This document shows, piece after piece, positions 1 to 7,642 of a stretch of 44,714 nucleotides of DNA. Positions within the stretch are counted from its first letter, which is position 1. The number at the start of each line of letters is the position of its first letter. Origin of the DNA: Pelagibacterales bacterium SAG-MED11. GTDB lineage: Bacteria > Pseudomonadota > Alphaproteobacteria > Pelagibacterales > Pelagibacteraceae. The notes under the pieces were generated by a model. The model searched no databases. It worked only from the letters and a program-made list of their open reading frames with translations, and was not told the origin of the DNA. The translations under genes and the position numbers were made by a program. The stretch lies in NCBI GenBank assembly GCA_014654265.1, contig JACWDI010000006.1:1-44714 (forward strand). The letters run 5' to 3'.

Positions 1-219
1 TTAGAAAAAAAATTAAACGAGCAAAAAAATCAAGATACTAAGATGCTTTTACAGATACATGATGAATTGATTTTTGAAACACCAAAATTAGGGGTTGACA
101 AAATAAGAAAAATAATAACTGAAGAAATGACAAGTGTAGTAAATAGTGACCAACATTCATTCTCTATTCCACTAACTGTAGACTTAAATATTGGTGATAA
201 CTGGGGTTCACTTCACTAA
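1..219 (+). CDS. polA: DNA polymerase I, C-terminal fragment
   Basis: Open from the first base of the window to a TAA at 217-219, giving the last 72 residues of a protein whose start lies outside. The fragment contains QIHDELIFE (about residues 18-26), which is motif C of family A DNA polymerases and carries the catalytic His-Asp-Glu of the palm. The ending NIGDNWGSLH resembles the usual PolA C-terminus. PolA fills gaps during repair and Okazaki fragment maturation. Whether the 3'-5' and 5'-3' exonuclease domains are present cannot be seen here. A 52 bp spacer separates it from the response regulator gene. Confidence 0.93.
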   Translation, partial: LEKKLNEQKNQDTKMLLQIHDELIFETPKLGVDKIRKIITEEMTSVVNSDQHSFSIPLTVDLNIGDNWGSLH

Positions 220-271
220 TTTTAATTTGATTGCCCAAATTAGAACAATTTAGTATTTTTATAAGTAGAGT

Positions 272-978
272 ATGGACAAACAAACAATAGCTTTAATAGA
301 TGATGATAGAAACATACTAACAAGTTTAAGTATAGCTTTAGAGAAAGAAGGTTTTAAAGTGCAAACCTATATAGATGGGGAAAGTGCTTTAATAGGATTA
401 ACTAGAACACCCCCAGATTTAGCAATAATAGATATAAAGATGCCAAAAATGGATGGTGAAGAATTATTAAAAAAATTAAGAAAAAAACTTCCTTACCAGT
501 TATATTTTTAACTTCTAAAGATGATGAAATAGATGAATTGCTTGGTTTAAAATTAGGTGCAGATGATTTTGTAAAAAAGTCTGGGGGATTCTCTATTAAA
601 GTATTAATTGAAAGAATTAGAGTCCAGCTTAGAAAAAAAGATACAAAAGATTCAATAGAAGAAAATAAAAGTATAATTTCTCATGGAAAATTGAAGCTCG
701 ATCCATCACAATTAGAATGCGAGTGGGATGGAAAACAACTTCCTGATAAGTTAACTACGACAGAATTTTTATTAGTGAAGGAATTAGCAAAAAGACCAGG
801 AATTATCAAAGAAAGAGCACAATTAATGGATATAGCTTATAGGGAGGATACGGATATAGAAGATAGAACTATTGACAGTCATGTTAAAAGAATAAGAAAA
901 AAATTTAAAAAAGTTGATCCTGAATTTTCAGCTATAGAAACAAGATATGGAAGTGGATATAGGTGGAATGTTAGCTAA
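272..978 (+). pseudogene. chvI: ChvI-like response regulator, frame broken in a 7-A run
   Basis: OmpR/PhoB-type response regulator that would pair with the ChvG kinase just downstream. From ATG 272 the receiver domain shows the acidic pocket D10-D12 and phospho-acceptor D54 (IIDIKMP). The frame then runs to a stop at 509-511 after 79 residues. The rest of the receiver ([11 protein letters not shown], then GADDF) and the winged-helix output domain (TTEFLLV through RYGSGYRW) continue in the -1 frame to a TAA at 976-978. The switch is at the A-run 481-487; one extra A would restore a roughly 235-residue protein, normal for the family. Both halves are well conserved. It may be a recent mutation, a sequencing error, or frameshift-dependent expression. 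The stop overlaps the ATG of the kinase gene. Confidence 0.85.
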
Positions 979-2518
979 TGCTCAGCAATCTTCTTAAAAA
1001 TTTATCTATATTAAAAAAATTCTTATTTATTAATTTTATTTTTTTTACAATTATAGGTTTGTTTACATTTGCCTATATTAAAAATGTACAACCAAAATTG
1101 ATTAAAAAAAAATCATCTAACCATATAGAAGTAATTAACAATACAATTGATAATTTAATAAGACTAGATGTTGAATTTGTTGAAGAGGATGTTAGAAAAT
1201 TTTTATTTTCAACAAGATTTCTTTTTCAAAGTCTTGATAGAGTAATATTTTTCGACAAAGAACTAAATTTAGTTGGTGATACTGATACTTTAGATTTAGA
1301 CCCAAGATCATTTCAAAAAAGGTTGGATAAAATTGAATTAGAAATACTTAATCAAAAGAAGACTGAGGAAATTACTGAAAAAAAAAATATTGATATAGGA
1401 ACTGAGAATAGTGTTTCTTTAAAAGATATATTATTTAATTATGCTGGATCAAAAAATTTTGGTACTCATTTTACCTTCACTCAAAAGGAATTTAATAAGT
1501 TTAATTTAATAACAATTAAAAATGTAATGAAAAATAGTCAAAATATTGGTTTTCTGGCAATTACTGAGAATGCTAATGATATTAAGGCGGCAATAGAGGA
1601 AAGAGAAAGTTTTATACTCAGAACAGCTATTGCGGTCGGTTTAGTAATATTAATTTTTTCATTTGTTTTGAATAGATATTTTCTTAAACCAATTAAAAAT
1701 TTAGTAAGTTATACAAAAACTATTAAAAATAAAAATTCTAAAACAACCAATATTGATACATTAAAACTTAGAAATGATGAGCTTGGACTATTATCAAATT
1801 CTTTAGATGATATGACATTAGAATTACAAAAAAGGATTTCACATGCAGAAAATTTTTCAACTGATCTTGTTCATGAAATAAGGAATCCTCTAGCATCTTT
1901 AAAAAGTGCTTCTGAAATTTTACATGATACCAACGACGTAAATCAAAGAATTAAACTAATAGATATTTTAAGCCATGATGTGCAAAGAATAGAGAGATTA
2001 ATTACTGATTATTCTCAAATGTTAAAAGATGAAGTAGCACTAAGTAAAGAAAAAATTAAAAAAATAGACATTGAACCAATTATAAAATCTGTCGTGGATG
2101 ATTTTAATAATATTTATAAACTTAAAAGAGGTATCAATATTTCTTATGAAAATGATAAAAAAATAAGTATTTTATTAATGGAATTGAAAATCGTGTTGAA
2201 CAAATAGTGGCCAATCTACTAGAAAATGCAATTTCATTCAGTGATGATAATAAAAATGTTACTGTAAAAATTGCAAAAACGGATGAAGATAAAGTGATCA
2301 TTAATGTATTGGACCAAGGTGAAGGCTTTAAAGAAAAAGATACTAGCAAAATATTTAGAAGATTTTACAGCAATAGACCAGATAAATTTGGAGAACATTC
2401 TGGTCTAGGATTGAACATAGTTAAAAACTTGGTTGAATTGCACAATGCTTCAATCAAAGCTACCAATAGAAAAGATCAAAAGGGTGCAAGTATGGAAATT
2501 ATATTTCCTAAGGTATAA
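978..2518 (+). pseudogene. chvG: ChvG-like sensor histidine kinase, frame broken in a 7-A run
   Basis: Membrane sensor kinase partner of the upstream ChvI-like regulator. From ATG 978: a transmembrane segment near residues 15-34, a periplasmic sensor region, a second transmembrane segment near 212-232, a HAMP linker, and a HisKA H-box (DLVHEIRNPLAS). The frame then drifts to a stop at 2205-2207 after 409 residues. The catalytic domain continues in the -1 frame, with N-box NLLENA, G1 DQGEGF and G2 GLGLNIV, ending at 2516-2518. The switch maps to the A-run 2157-2163, where one added A would give a kinase of about 513 residues. The broken product would keep the phosphorylatable His but lose ATP binding. 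In this family ChvG/ExoS controls envelope and acid responses; that role is inferred here. Confidence 0.85.
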
Positions 2519-2563
2519 AGAGTTCTATTGATTAATTAATACTTTATTGCTAGAAGACCCTCC

Positions 2564-3850
2564 ATGGAAGATTTCAAAGTAAAAGATATATCAGAAGCAG
2601 AATTTGGCAGAAAAGAAATTTCAATTGCTGAAAGTGAAATGCCCGGATTAATGGCTTTGAGAGAAGAATATTCTGGTAAATCACCATTAAAAGGAGCAAA
2701 AATTATAGGATGTTTGCACATGACAATCCAAACTGCAGTTTTAATTGAAACACTAGTAAATTTAGGAGCTGAAGTTAGATGGTCATCTTGTAATATTTTT
2801 TCTACTCAAGATCATGCAGCAGCAGCAATAGCAAAAGTAGGTATTCCAGTATATGCATGGAAAGGTGAAACTGAAGAGGAGTACCTTTGGTGCATTAAAC
2901 AAACCATTACAGGCAATAAAGAATGGAAACCAAATATGCTTTTAGATGATGGGGGAGACCTTACTGCCATAATGCACAATGAGTATAAGGAATTATTAAA
3001 GAATGTAAAAGGAGTTTCAGAAGAAACAACTACTGGAATTAAAGCACTTAATAAAATGGAGAAAGATAAATCTCTTCTAGTTCCAGCAATTAATGTAAAT
3101 GACTCCGTAACTAAATCTAAATTTGACAATTTATATGGTTGTAGGGAAAGTTTAGTTGATGGAATTCGAAGAGCCACTGATGTAATGATGTCAGGTAAAA
3201 TTGCTATTGTAGCTGGATTTGGTGATGTAGGAAAAGGAAGTGCTGCATCTTTAAGACAAAGTGGAGCTAGAGTTTTAGTTACAGAGGCAGATCCTATATG
3301 TGCGTTGCAAGCAGCCATGGAAGGTTATGAAGTAGTTTTAATGGAAGAAGCAATTAGTAAAGCTGATATTGTTGTAACCGCAACAGGCAATAAAGATGTT
3401 GTAACAGCAGATCATATGAGAGATATGAAGGATAGAGCTATATTATGTAATATTGGCCACTTTGATAATGAAATTCAAGTAGAAGCTCTAAAAAATTATA
3501 AGTGGACAGAGGTAAAACCCCAAGTTCATGAGATAGAGCTACCTAGTAAAAAAAGAATAATTCTTTTAGCAGAAGGAAGATTGGTCAATCTAGGATGTGC
3601 AACTGGACACCCTAGTTTTGTAATGAGTGCATCTTTTACAAATCAAGTAATAGCTCAAATAGAACTTTGGAATAATAACAAAAATTATGAAAATAAAGTC
3701 TATGTTTTGCCAAAACATCTTGATGAAAAAGTAGCAACTTTACACTTAAAAAAAGTGGGAGCAAAACTAACCAAACTATCTCAAGACCAAGCTGACTATA
3801 TAAGTGTTGGAGTAGAGGGTCCATTTAAACCTAATGCATATCGCTATTAG
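2564..3850 (+). CDS. ahcY: Adenosylhomocysteinase
   Basis: S-adenosylhomocysteine hydrolase: cleaves the SAH left by methyltransferases to adenosine and homocysteine, in the cytosol. The 428 residues cover the whole family. Visible are the substrate-domain segment [12 protein letters not shown] with the conserved His (about residue 52), DDGGD near 128-132, the NAD-binding [10 protein letters not shown] near 217-227, and a C-terminal Lys/Tyr-rich tail (FKPNAYRY) that in this family reaches the NAD of a neighbouring subunit. ATG 2564 lies 45 bp after the kinase gene and has no clear Shine-Dalgarno. I looked for a SAM or SAH riboswitch in the short leader and saw none. In many alphaproteobacteria ahcY sits near chvI-chvG, as here. 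The end overlaps tsaE by 17 bp. Confidence 0.97.
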   Translation: MEDFKVKDISEAEFGRKEISIAESEMPGLMALREEYSGKSPLKGAKIIGCLHMTIQTAVLIETLVNLGAEVRWSSCNIFSTQDHAAAAIAKVGIPVYAWKGETEEEYLWCIKQTITGNKEWKPNMLLDDGGDLTAIMHNEYKELLKNVKGVSEETTTGIKALNKMEKDKSLLVPAINVNDSVTKSKFDNLYGCRESLVDGIRRATDVMMSGKIAIVAGFGDVGKGSAASLRQSGARVLVTEADPICALQAAMEGYEVVLMEEAISKADIVVTATGNKDVVTADHMRDMKDRAILCNIGHFDNEIQVEALKNYKWTEVKPQVHEIELPSKKRIILLAEGRLVNLGCATGHPSFVMSASFTNQVIAQIELWNNNKNYENKVYVLPKHLDEKVATLHLKKVGAKLTKLSQDQADYISVGVEGPFKPNAYRY

Positions 3851-4289
3851 CAGTGAGAAAATAGATTTATCTTCAGAAGAAAAAACAGAGAAATTAGCTG
3901 CTAGATTTTTTAAAAAAATTAAGCCAGGTGATACAGTTTTTTTATATGGAGAAATGGGGGTAGGTAAAACAACATTTATAAGATATCTAATTAATAAATT
4001 CCAAAAGGAGAGTAAATTAGGAATAACTGAAGTCACTAGTCCTACATTTAATTTACTCAACGAATATAAAATTAATGATGTAAAAATAAATCATTATGAT
4101 TTGTTTAGACTAAATTCCATTGAAGAAATTAAGAATTTGGATCTGTTTGAGAATAACTCAAAAGTAATTACATTAATCGAATGGCCAGAAATTATTGAGA
4201 AAAGACCAGATAATTTGATAGAATTACTTTTTAAGTATGAAGAAAATCATCAAAAAAGATCTTTACAAATTAAAGGTATAAACCTTTAG
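3834..4289 (+). CDS. tsaE: TsaE, tRNA t6A-modification ATPase
   Basis: Small P-loop ATPase that works with TsaB and TsaD to place threonylcarbamoyl on A37 of ANN-decoding tRNAs. Its 151 residues are the usual size. The Walker A motif GEMGVGKTT lies at 39-47, followed by TSPTF (68-72), HYDLFR (87-92) and LIEWPE, all typical of the YjeE/TsaE family. The chosen ATG at 3834 is inside the end of ahcY, which suggests translational coupling. It is followed after 8 bp by the AmgK-like kinase and then the MurU-like gene, an order common in alphaproteobacteria. Confidence 0.95.
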   Translation: MHIAISSEKIDLSSEEKTEKLAARFFKKIKPGDTVFLYGEMGVGKTTFIRYLINKFQKESKLGITEVTSPTFNLLNEYKINDVKINHYDLFRLNSIEEIKNLDLFENNSKVITLIEWPEIIEKRPDNLIELLFKYEENHQKRSLQIKGINL

Positions 4290-4297
4290 TTTATTAG

Positions 4298-5248
4298 ATG
4301 AAAAATTTAAAAGAAATAAAAGGTGACGCATCTTTAAGAAAATTTTATAGAAAAAAAAATAAAGATTACTCCTCAATAATAGTTTTTTGTAAAAAAGATA
4401 AGTTTAAGAATCTTCTTGTATATGATGCAATAAATAAAGAGTTAAATAAAAATAAAATTTTAGCTCCACGTTTATATAATGAAAAGTATAATCAAAATTA
4501 TATTGAAATTCAAGATTTTGGCAATCAAACAGTTTTAAAAATTTTGAATAAAAAAAGAAATGATAATAAATTTATTTATTTTAAAAAGATAATTAATACA
4601 TTAAATCAAATACAATCTATCAAAACTAAAAGCATTAAAAATTTTAAAAATAAAAAATATAAAATTCCCAAATATACAAATGATATATTAATTGAGGAAG
4701 CAAATTTATTTTGTGAGTGGTATGTTAAAAAAAATTTATCAAAAAATACTAAAGGAAAATTTACAAGAAAGTTCGAAAAAATAATTAAAAAATTGACTTC
4801 AAATTTAAAATTAAAAAATGATGTATTTGTTCATAGAGATTTTCATGTTTCAAATTTAATGTTAGTAGAAAATCAAATAGGTGTAATTGATAGTCAGGAT
4901 GCTTTAATTGGGAACAAAGCATATGATTTAGCATCCCTAATAGACGATGTTAGGTTTAGAACTTCTATTTCATTAAAACAAAAAATTTATAACTGTTATA
5001 TTAAAAACCACTTAAAATTAGAAAAACGAAAGTTCAAAAATGATTTTGAAATATTATCAATTTTAAGAAATCTTAAAATTATTGGAATATTTACACGTCT
5101 TGCAATGAGAGATCGTAAAAAAAAATATCTTAAATTAATACCACATGCATGGGACCTAATAGCTATAAGAATAAAAAAAAATAAAATATTTAATGAACTA
5201 AAAAACTTGATTAATGAAAATTTTGAAAAAAAATTAAATGAAAATTAA
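4298..5248 (+). CDS. amgK: AmgK-like sugar kinase (aminoglycoside phosphotransferase fold)
   Basis: A 316-residue phosphotransferase of the APH/choline kinase fold. The catalytic loop HRDFHVSNLMLV is near residues 179-190, and the metal-binding DSQDA follows about 18 residues later, then a conserved YDLASL segment. In Pseudomonas and Caulobacter the equivalent AmgK phosphorylates MurNAc and GlcNAc at the anomeric position in peptidoglycan recycling. That function is inferred here from the next gene, a MurU-like nucleotidyltransferase that overlaps by 11 bp, and from the TsaE gene in front. The protein is unusually Lys/Asn rich, with many long A-runs, one of nine at 4351-4359, and the frame stays intact. 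A kinase for another small molecule cannot be excluded from sequence alone. Confidence 0.8.
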   Translation: MKNLKEIKGDASLRKFYRKKNKDYSSIIVFCKKDKFKNLLVYDAINKELNKNKILAPRLYNEKYNQNYIEIQDFGNQTVLKILNKKRNDNKFIYFKKIINTLNQIQSIKTKSIKNFKNKKYKIPKYTNDILIEEANLFCEWYVKKNLSKNTKGKFTRKFEKIIKKLTSNLKLKNDVFVHRDFHVSNLMLVENQIGVIDSQDALIGNKAYDLASLIDDVRFRTSISLKQKIYNCYIKNHLKLEKRKFKNDFEILSILRNLKIIGIFTRLAMRDRKKKYLKLIPHAWDLIAIRIKKNKIFNELKNLINENFEKKLNEN

Positions 5249-5927
5249 TACAGCATTAATATTATGTGCAGGCTTAGGTAAGAGGTTAAATCCATTAACT
5301 TTAGATACTCCAAAACCTCTACTTAAGTTAAATGACATAACTATTCTAGAAAAGTGTATTAATACTATTATTAAATTAGGAGTAAAAAGAGTCATACTGA
5401 ACACTTTTCACTTAGGTGATCAAATTTTTGATTTTGTAAATAATAAAAACTTTAAAATTGATATTAATATAGTTGAGGATGGATCAAAGATTTTAGACAC
5501 AGGTGGTGGAATATTAAATATGATTAGACATTCTGAGGATGAAAATTTTCTTGTTTTTAATCCAGACACATTATGGAATGAAATTTATATTCAAGAAATT
5601 GATAAGATGAAAAATTTTTATTTCGAAAATCGATTAAATAATTTACTTTTAGTGGTCAATAAAAAGTTAAGTTTTGATAACAATTTAATTGGTGATTTTG
5701 AATTGAAAAGTAATTTATTAAAAAAAAATGATAACAAAAATTTCATTTATATTGGTTGTCAAATTTTAAATAAAAATCTTTTTCAAAATTATGAAATAAT
5801 TAATTTTTCAATTTCAGAAATTTGGAACAAATTGTTAGGAAAAAATATGTTAAATGGATTCGAAAGTATTAACAAATTTTACCATTTAACTAACTTAGAA
5901 ACATTTAAAAAACTAAAAGATCTTTAG
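5238..5927 (+). CDS. murU: MurU-like sugar-1-phosphate nucleotidyltransferase
   Basis: A 229-residue NTP-transferase. The N-terminal signature ALILCAGLGKRLNPLT and then TPKPLL (about residues 7-30) is the nucleotide-binding and catalytic loop of this superfamily. Asp in FNPDTLW (about 107-113) fits the metal-binding position. MurU joins UTP and MurNAc-1-phosphate to UDP-MurNAc, bypassing de novo synthesis. The assignment rests on the pairing with the overlapping AmgK-like kinase and the short single-domain length without an acyltransferase extension. Other sugar-1-phosphate substrates remain possible. The end runs 23 bp into the convergent gpmA gene. Confidence 0.8.
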   Translation: MKINTALILCAGLGKRLNPLTLDTPKPLLKLNDITILEKCINTIIKLGVKRVILNTFHLGDQIFDFVNNKNFKIDINIVEDGSKILDTGGGILNMIRHSEDENFLVFNPDTLWNEIYIQEIDKMKNFYFENRLNNLLLVVNKKLSFDNNLIGDFELKSNLLKKNDNKNFIYIGCQILNKNLFQNYEIINFSISEIWNKLLGKNMLNGFESINKFYHLTNLETFKKLKDL

Positions 5928-6618
5928 CTCGATCTTTGTCAAGATACTCACAAGATGCAATTTGTTCTTCTTTGTTTATTTCTATTATCAAAGGGTTTCC
6001 AGTAGGTATTTCCAAACTAGAAATTTGATTGTTGTCCAATTTGAATAAATATTTACATAATGCCCTGATAGAATTGCCGTGAGCTGAAATTAGAATATTT
6101 TTATTTGTTAATTTTTTTTTGATCTCATTTTGATAATATCTTAAAACTCTTTCATAAGTATCTTTTAGAGACTCAGTGTCTGGAACTATATTTTGAGGTA
6201 TTTCATTATATGTTTCAATATTTATTGGATGATAAGGACTTTCTTTACTAAGTGCATCTGGTTTAATGTCCCAAGATCTTCTGAATTCAAAGACTTTTTT
6301 TTCTCCAATTTTTTCTCCCATTTCAATTTTGTTTAAACCTGTAAGAGCGCCATAATGTCTTTCATTAAGCTCCCAAGCTTTAGTAAAACTTTTGTTATCT
6401 TTTAAAACTGTCTGTATTATTTTTAGAGTTTTATTTGCTCTTAGTTGAAGAGATGAATAGTAAAAATCTATATTAATTTCTTTTTTTTTAATTAATAAGC
6501 CAGCCTTTTCAGCTTCTTGATTTCCTTGATCTGTGAGATCTACGTCAACCCAGCCAGTGAATCTTTTTTCAAGATTCCATGTACTCTGACCATGTCTTAC
6601 TAATATTAAAAAACTCAT
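5905..6618 (-). CDS. gpmA: 2,3-bisphosphoglycerate-dependent phosphoglycerate mutase
   Basis: Interconverts 3- and 2-phosphoglycerate in glycolysis and gluconeogenesis. The 237-residue histidine phosphatase-fold protein starts with FLILVRHGQSTWN (phospho-acceptor His9), followed by RFTGWVDVDLT. Also visible are the conserved ELNERHYGALTG block and the second catalytic His in ISAHGNSIRAL near residue 180. The match to cofactor-dependent GpmA is along the whole length, so this is not a generic phosphatase. It converges on murU with a 23 bp overlap and is divergent from the VanZ-like gene (48 bp spacer). Confidence 0.96.
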   Translation of the reverse strand: MSFLILVRHGQSTWNLEKRFTGWVDVDLTDQGNQEAEKAGLLIKKKEINIDFYYSSLQLRANKTLKIIQTVLKDNKSFTKAWELNERHYGALTGLNKIEMGEKIGEKKVFEFRRSWDIKPDALSKESPYHPINIETYNEIPQNIVPDTESLKDTYERVLRYYQNEIKKKLTNKNILISAHGNSIRALCKYLFKLDNNQISSLEIPTGNPLIIEINKEEQIASCEYLDKDRAKDLLVF

Positions 6619-6666
6619 ATTGTTATTTTTAAAATATATTTGTAAATAAAACTATATAATTCAATT

Positions 6667-7062
6667 ATGAAATTTTTTTCTAATTATAAGATAATCTTTT
6701 ATAGTATAAATATTTCAATAATCATTTTATATCTTTTTCCAGGAAGTATTTTTGGTTGTATTTTTTTAGATGATTGTAGTACTCCAGCCCAAATTACACC
6801 AGACTTTTCTAAGATTTCTACGAATCATTTTTATGCATTTTTTATAGTTTCAATTTTTGGTTATTTGACTTTTTTAAAAGATAAACAAATTAAATATTTT
6901 ATTATTTATTTAATCTTATTAGCAATATTGCTTGAAATTTGCCATTTGTTTATACCACAAAGAAGTTTTCAATGGTCTGACTTGTTTGGTAATTTGTTAG
7001 GTGTCTTTGTTGTAATTTTTTTCAAGAATCTTATAAATAAATATGGGTTATTTAAAAAATAA
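6667..7062 (+). CDS. VanZ-like small membrane protein
   Basis: A 131-residue protein with about four transmembrane segments (roughly residues 8-25, 50-68, 74-93 and 105-123). The pattern HFYAFFIVS, then LLEICHLFIPQRSFQWSDLFGNLLG matches the VanZ-like family, where the Glu, the Q/R-S-F segment and the D-x-x-x-N before the last helix are typical. The biochemical role of these proteins outside glycopeptide resistance clusters is unknown. The next gene starts inside its last codons (20 bp overlap), so the two are probably co-transcribed. Confidence 0.8.
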   Translation: MKFFSNYKIIFYSINISIIILYLFPGSIFGCIFLDDCSTPAQITPDFSKISTNHFYAFFIVSIFGYLTFLKDKQIKYFIIYLILLAILLEICHLFIPQRSFQWSDLFGNLLGVFVVIFFKNLINKYGLFKK

Positions 7063-7642
7063 ATTACTACTTTTAATATTTTTTTTATTAACAGCATGCT
7101 CTTCAATTCCAAACAATACAGCTAACAGCTGCTCAATTTTTGATCAAAGATACTTGTGGTATAAATATACGAAAAATGTTGAAAAAAAATGGGGCACTCC
7201 TATCTACATCCAATTAGCAATAATTAAGATGGAGTCTGATTTTGACTGGTTAGCAAAGCCTGCAAGACAAAAAATTTTTAAAGTTATACCTTACAAAAGA
7301 CCTTCAAGTTCATTTGGTTATTCACAAGCTGTTAAAGGAACTTGGGAACAATATAAAAAAGAAACAGGAAATAATCTAGCAACCAGAGTAAGATTTAAGG
7401 ATAGTGTTGATTTTATTGGATGGTACACAAATAAAACAGAATCTATTTTAAACATTTCAAAAAAAGATGCCTTCAAGCAATATATTGCTTATCACGAAGG
7501 ATGGGGAAACTTTAAATATTATAAAAAAAATAAAAAAGTAATTGGTTTAGCTAATAAAGTTAAAAAGCAATCTGAAATTTATAAAAAACAATTAGTAAAG
7601 TGTAAAAATTCTTTAAATAAAAATAAATATATTATTTTTTAG
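7043..7642 (+). CDS. Lipoprotein with lytic transglycosylase (SLT-like) fold
   Basis: A 199-residue protein with a lipoprotein signal: hydrophobic residues 8-16, then lipobox LTAC with Cys19. After it comes a lysozyme-like core: IQLAIIKMESDFDW with candidate catalytic Glu64, SSSFGYSQAVKGTW near 89-101, and AYHEGWGNFKYY near 153-164, the order found in SLT-type transglycosylases. It would act in the periplasm on peptidoglycan, anchored to a membrane. Such an enzyme would feed a recycling route like the AmgK/MurU pair nearby, but that link is inference. The start at 7043 overlaps the VanZ-like gene. The end overlaps the convergent RND pump gene by 11 bp. Confidence 0.82.
   Translation: MGYLKNKLLLLIFFLLTACSSIPNNTANSCSIFDQRYLWYKYTKNVEKKWGTPIYIQLAIIKMESDFDWLAKPARQKIFKVIPYKRPSSSFGYSQAVKGTWEQYKKETGNNLATRVRFKDSVDFIGWYTNKTESILNISKKDAFKQYIAYHEGWGNFKYYKKNKKVIGLANKVKKQSEIYKKQLVKCKNSLNKNKYIIF

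Noticed and set aside
220..271. Possible terminator after polA (TAATTTG with CAAATTA, 223-242)
   Set aside because: Only A+T pairs plus one G-C, and no immediate T-run; expected by chance in such DNA.
2134..2349. Minus-strand open frame over the chvG break
   Set aside because: It lies opposite the conserved kinase catalytic domain and has no recognisable domain; a shadow of the real gene.
2519..2563. SAM or SAH riboswitch before ahcY
   Set aside because: Only 45 bp and no conserved pseudoknot or loop that I can recognise.
2812..3318. 168-codon minus-strand open frame inside ahcY
   Set aside because: Fully antisense to the conserved NAD-binding part of ahcY, no family resemblance.
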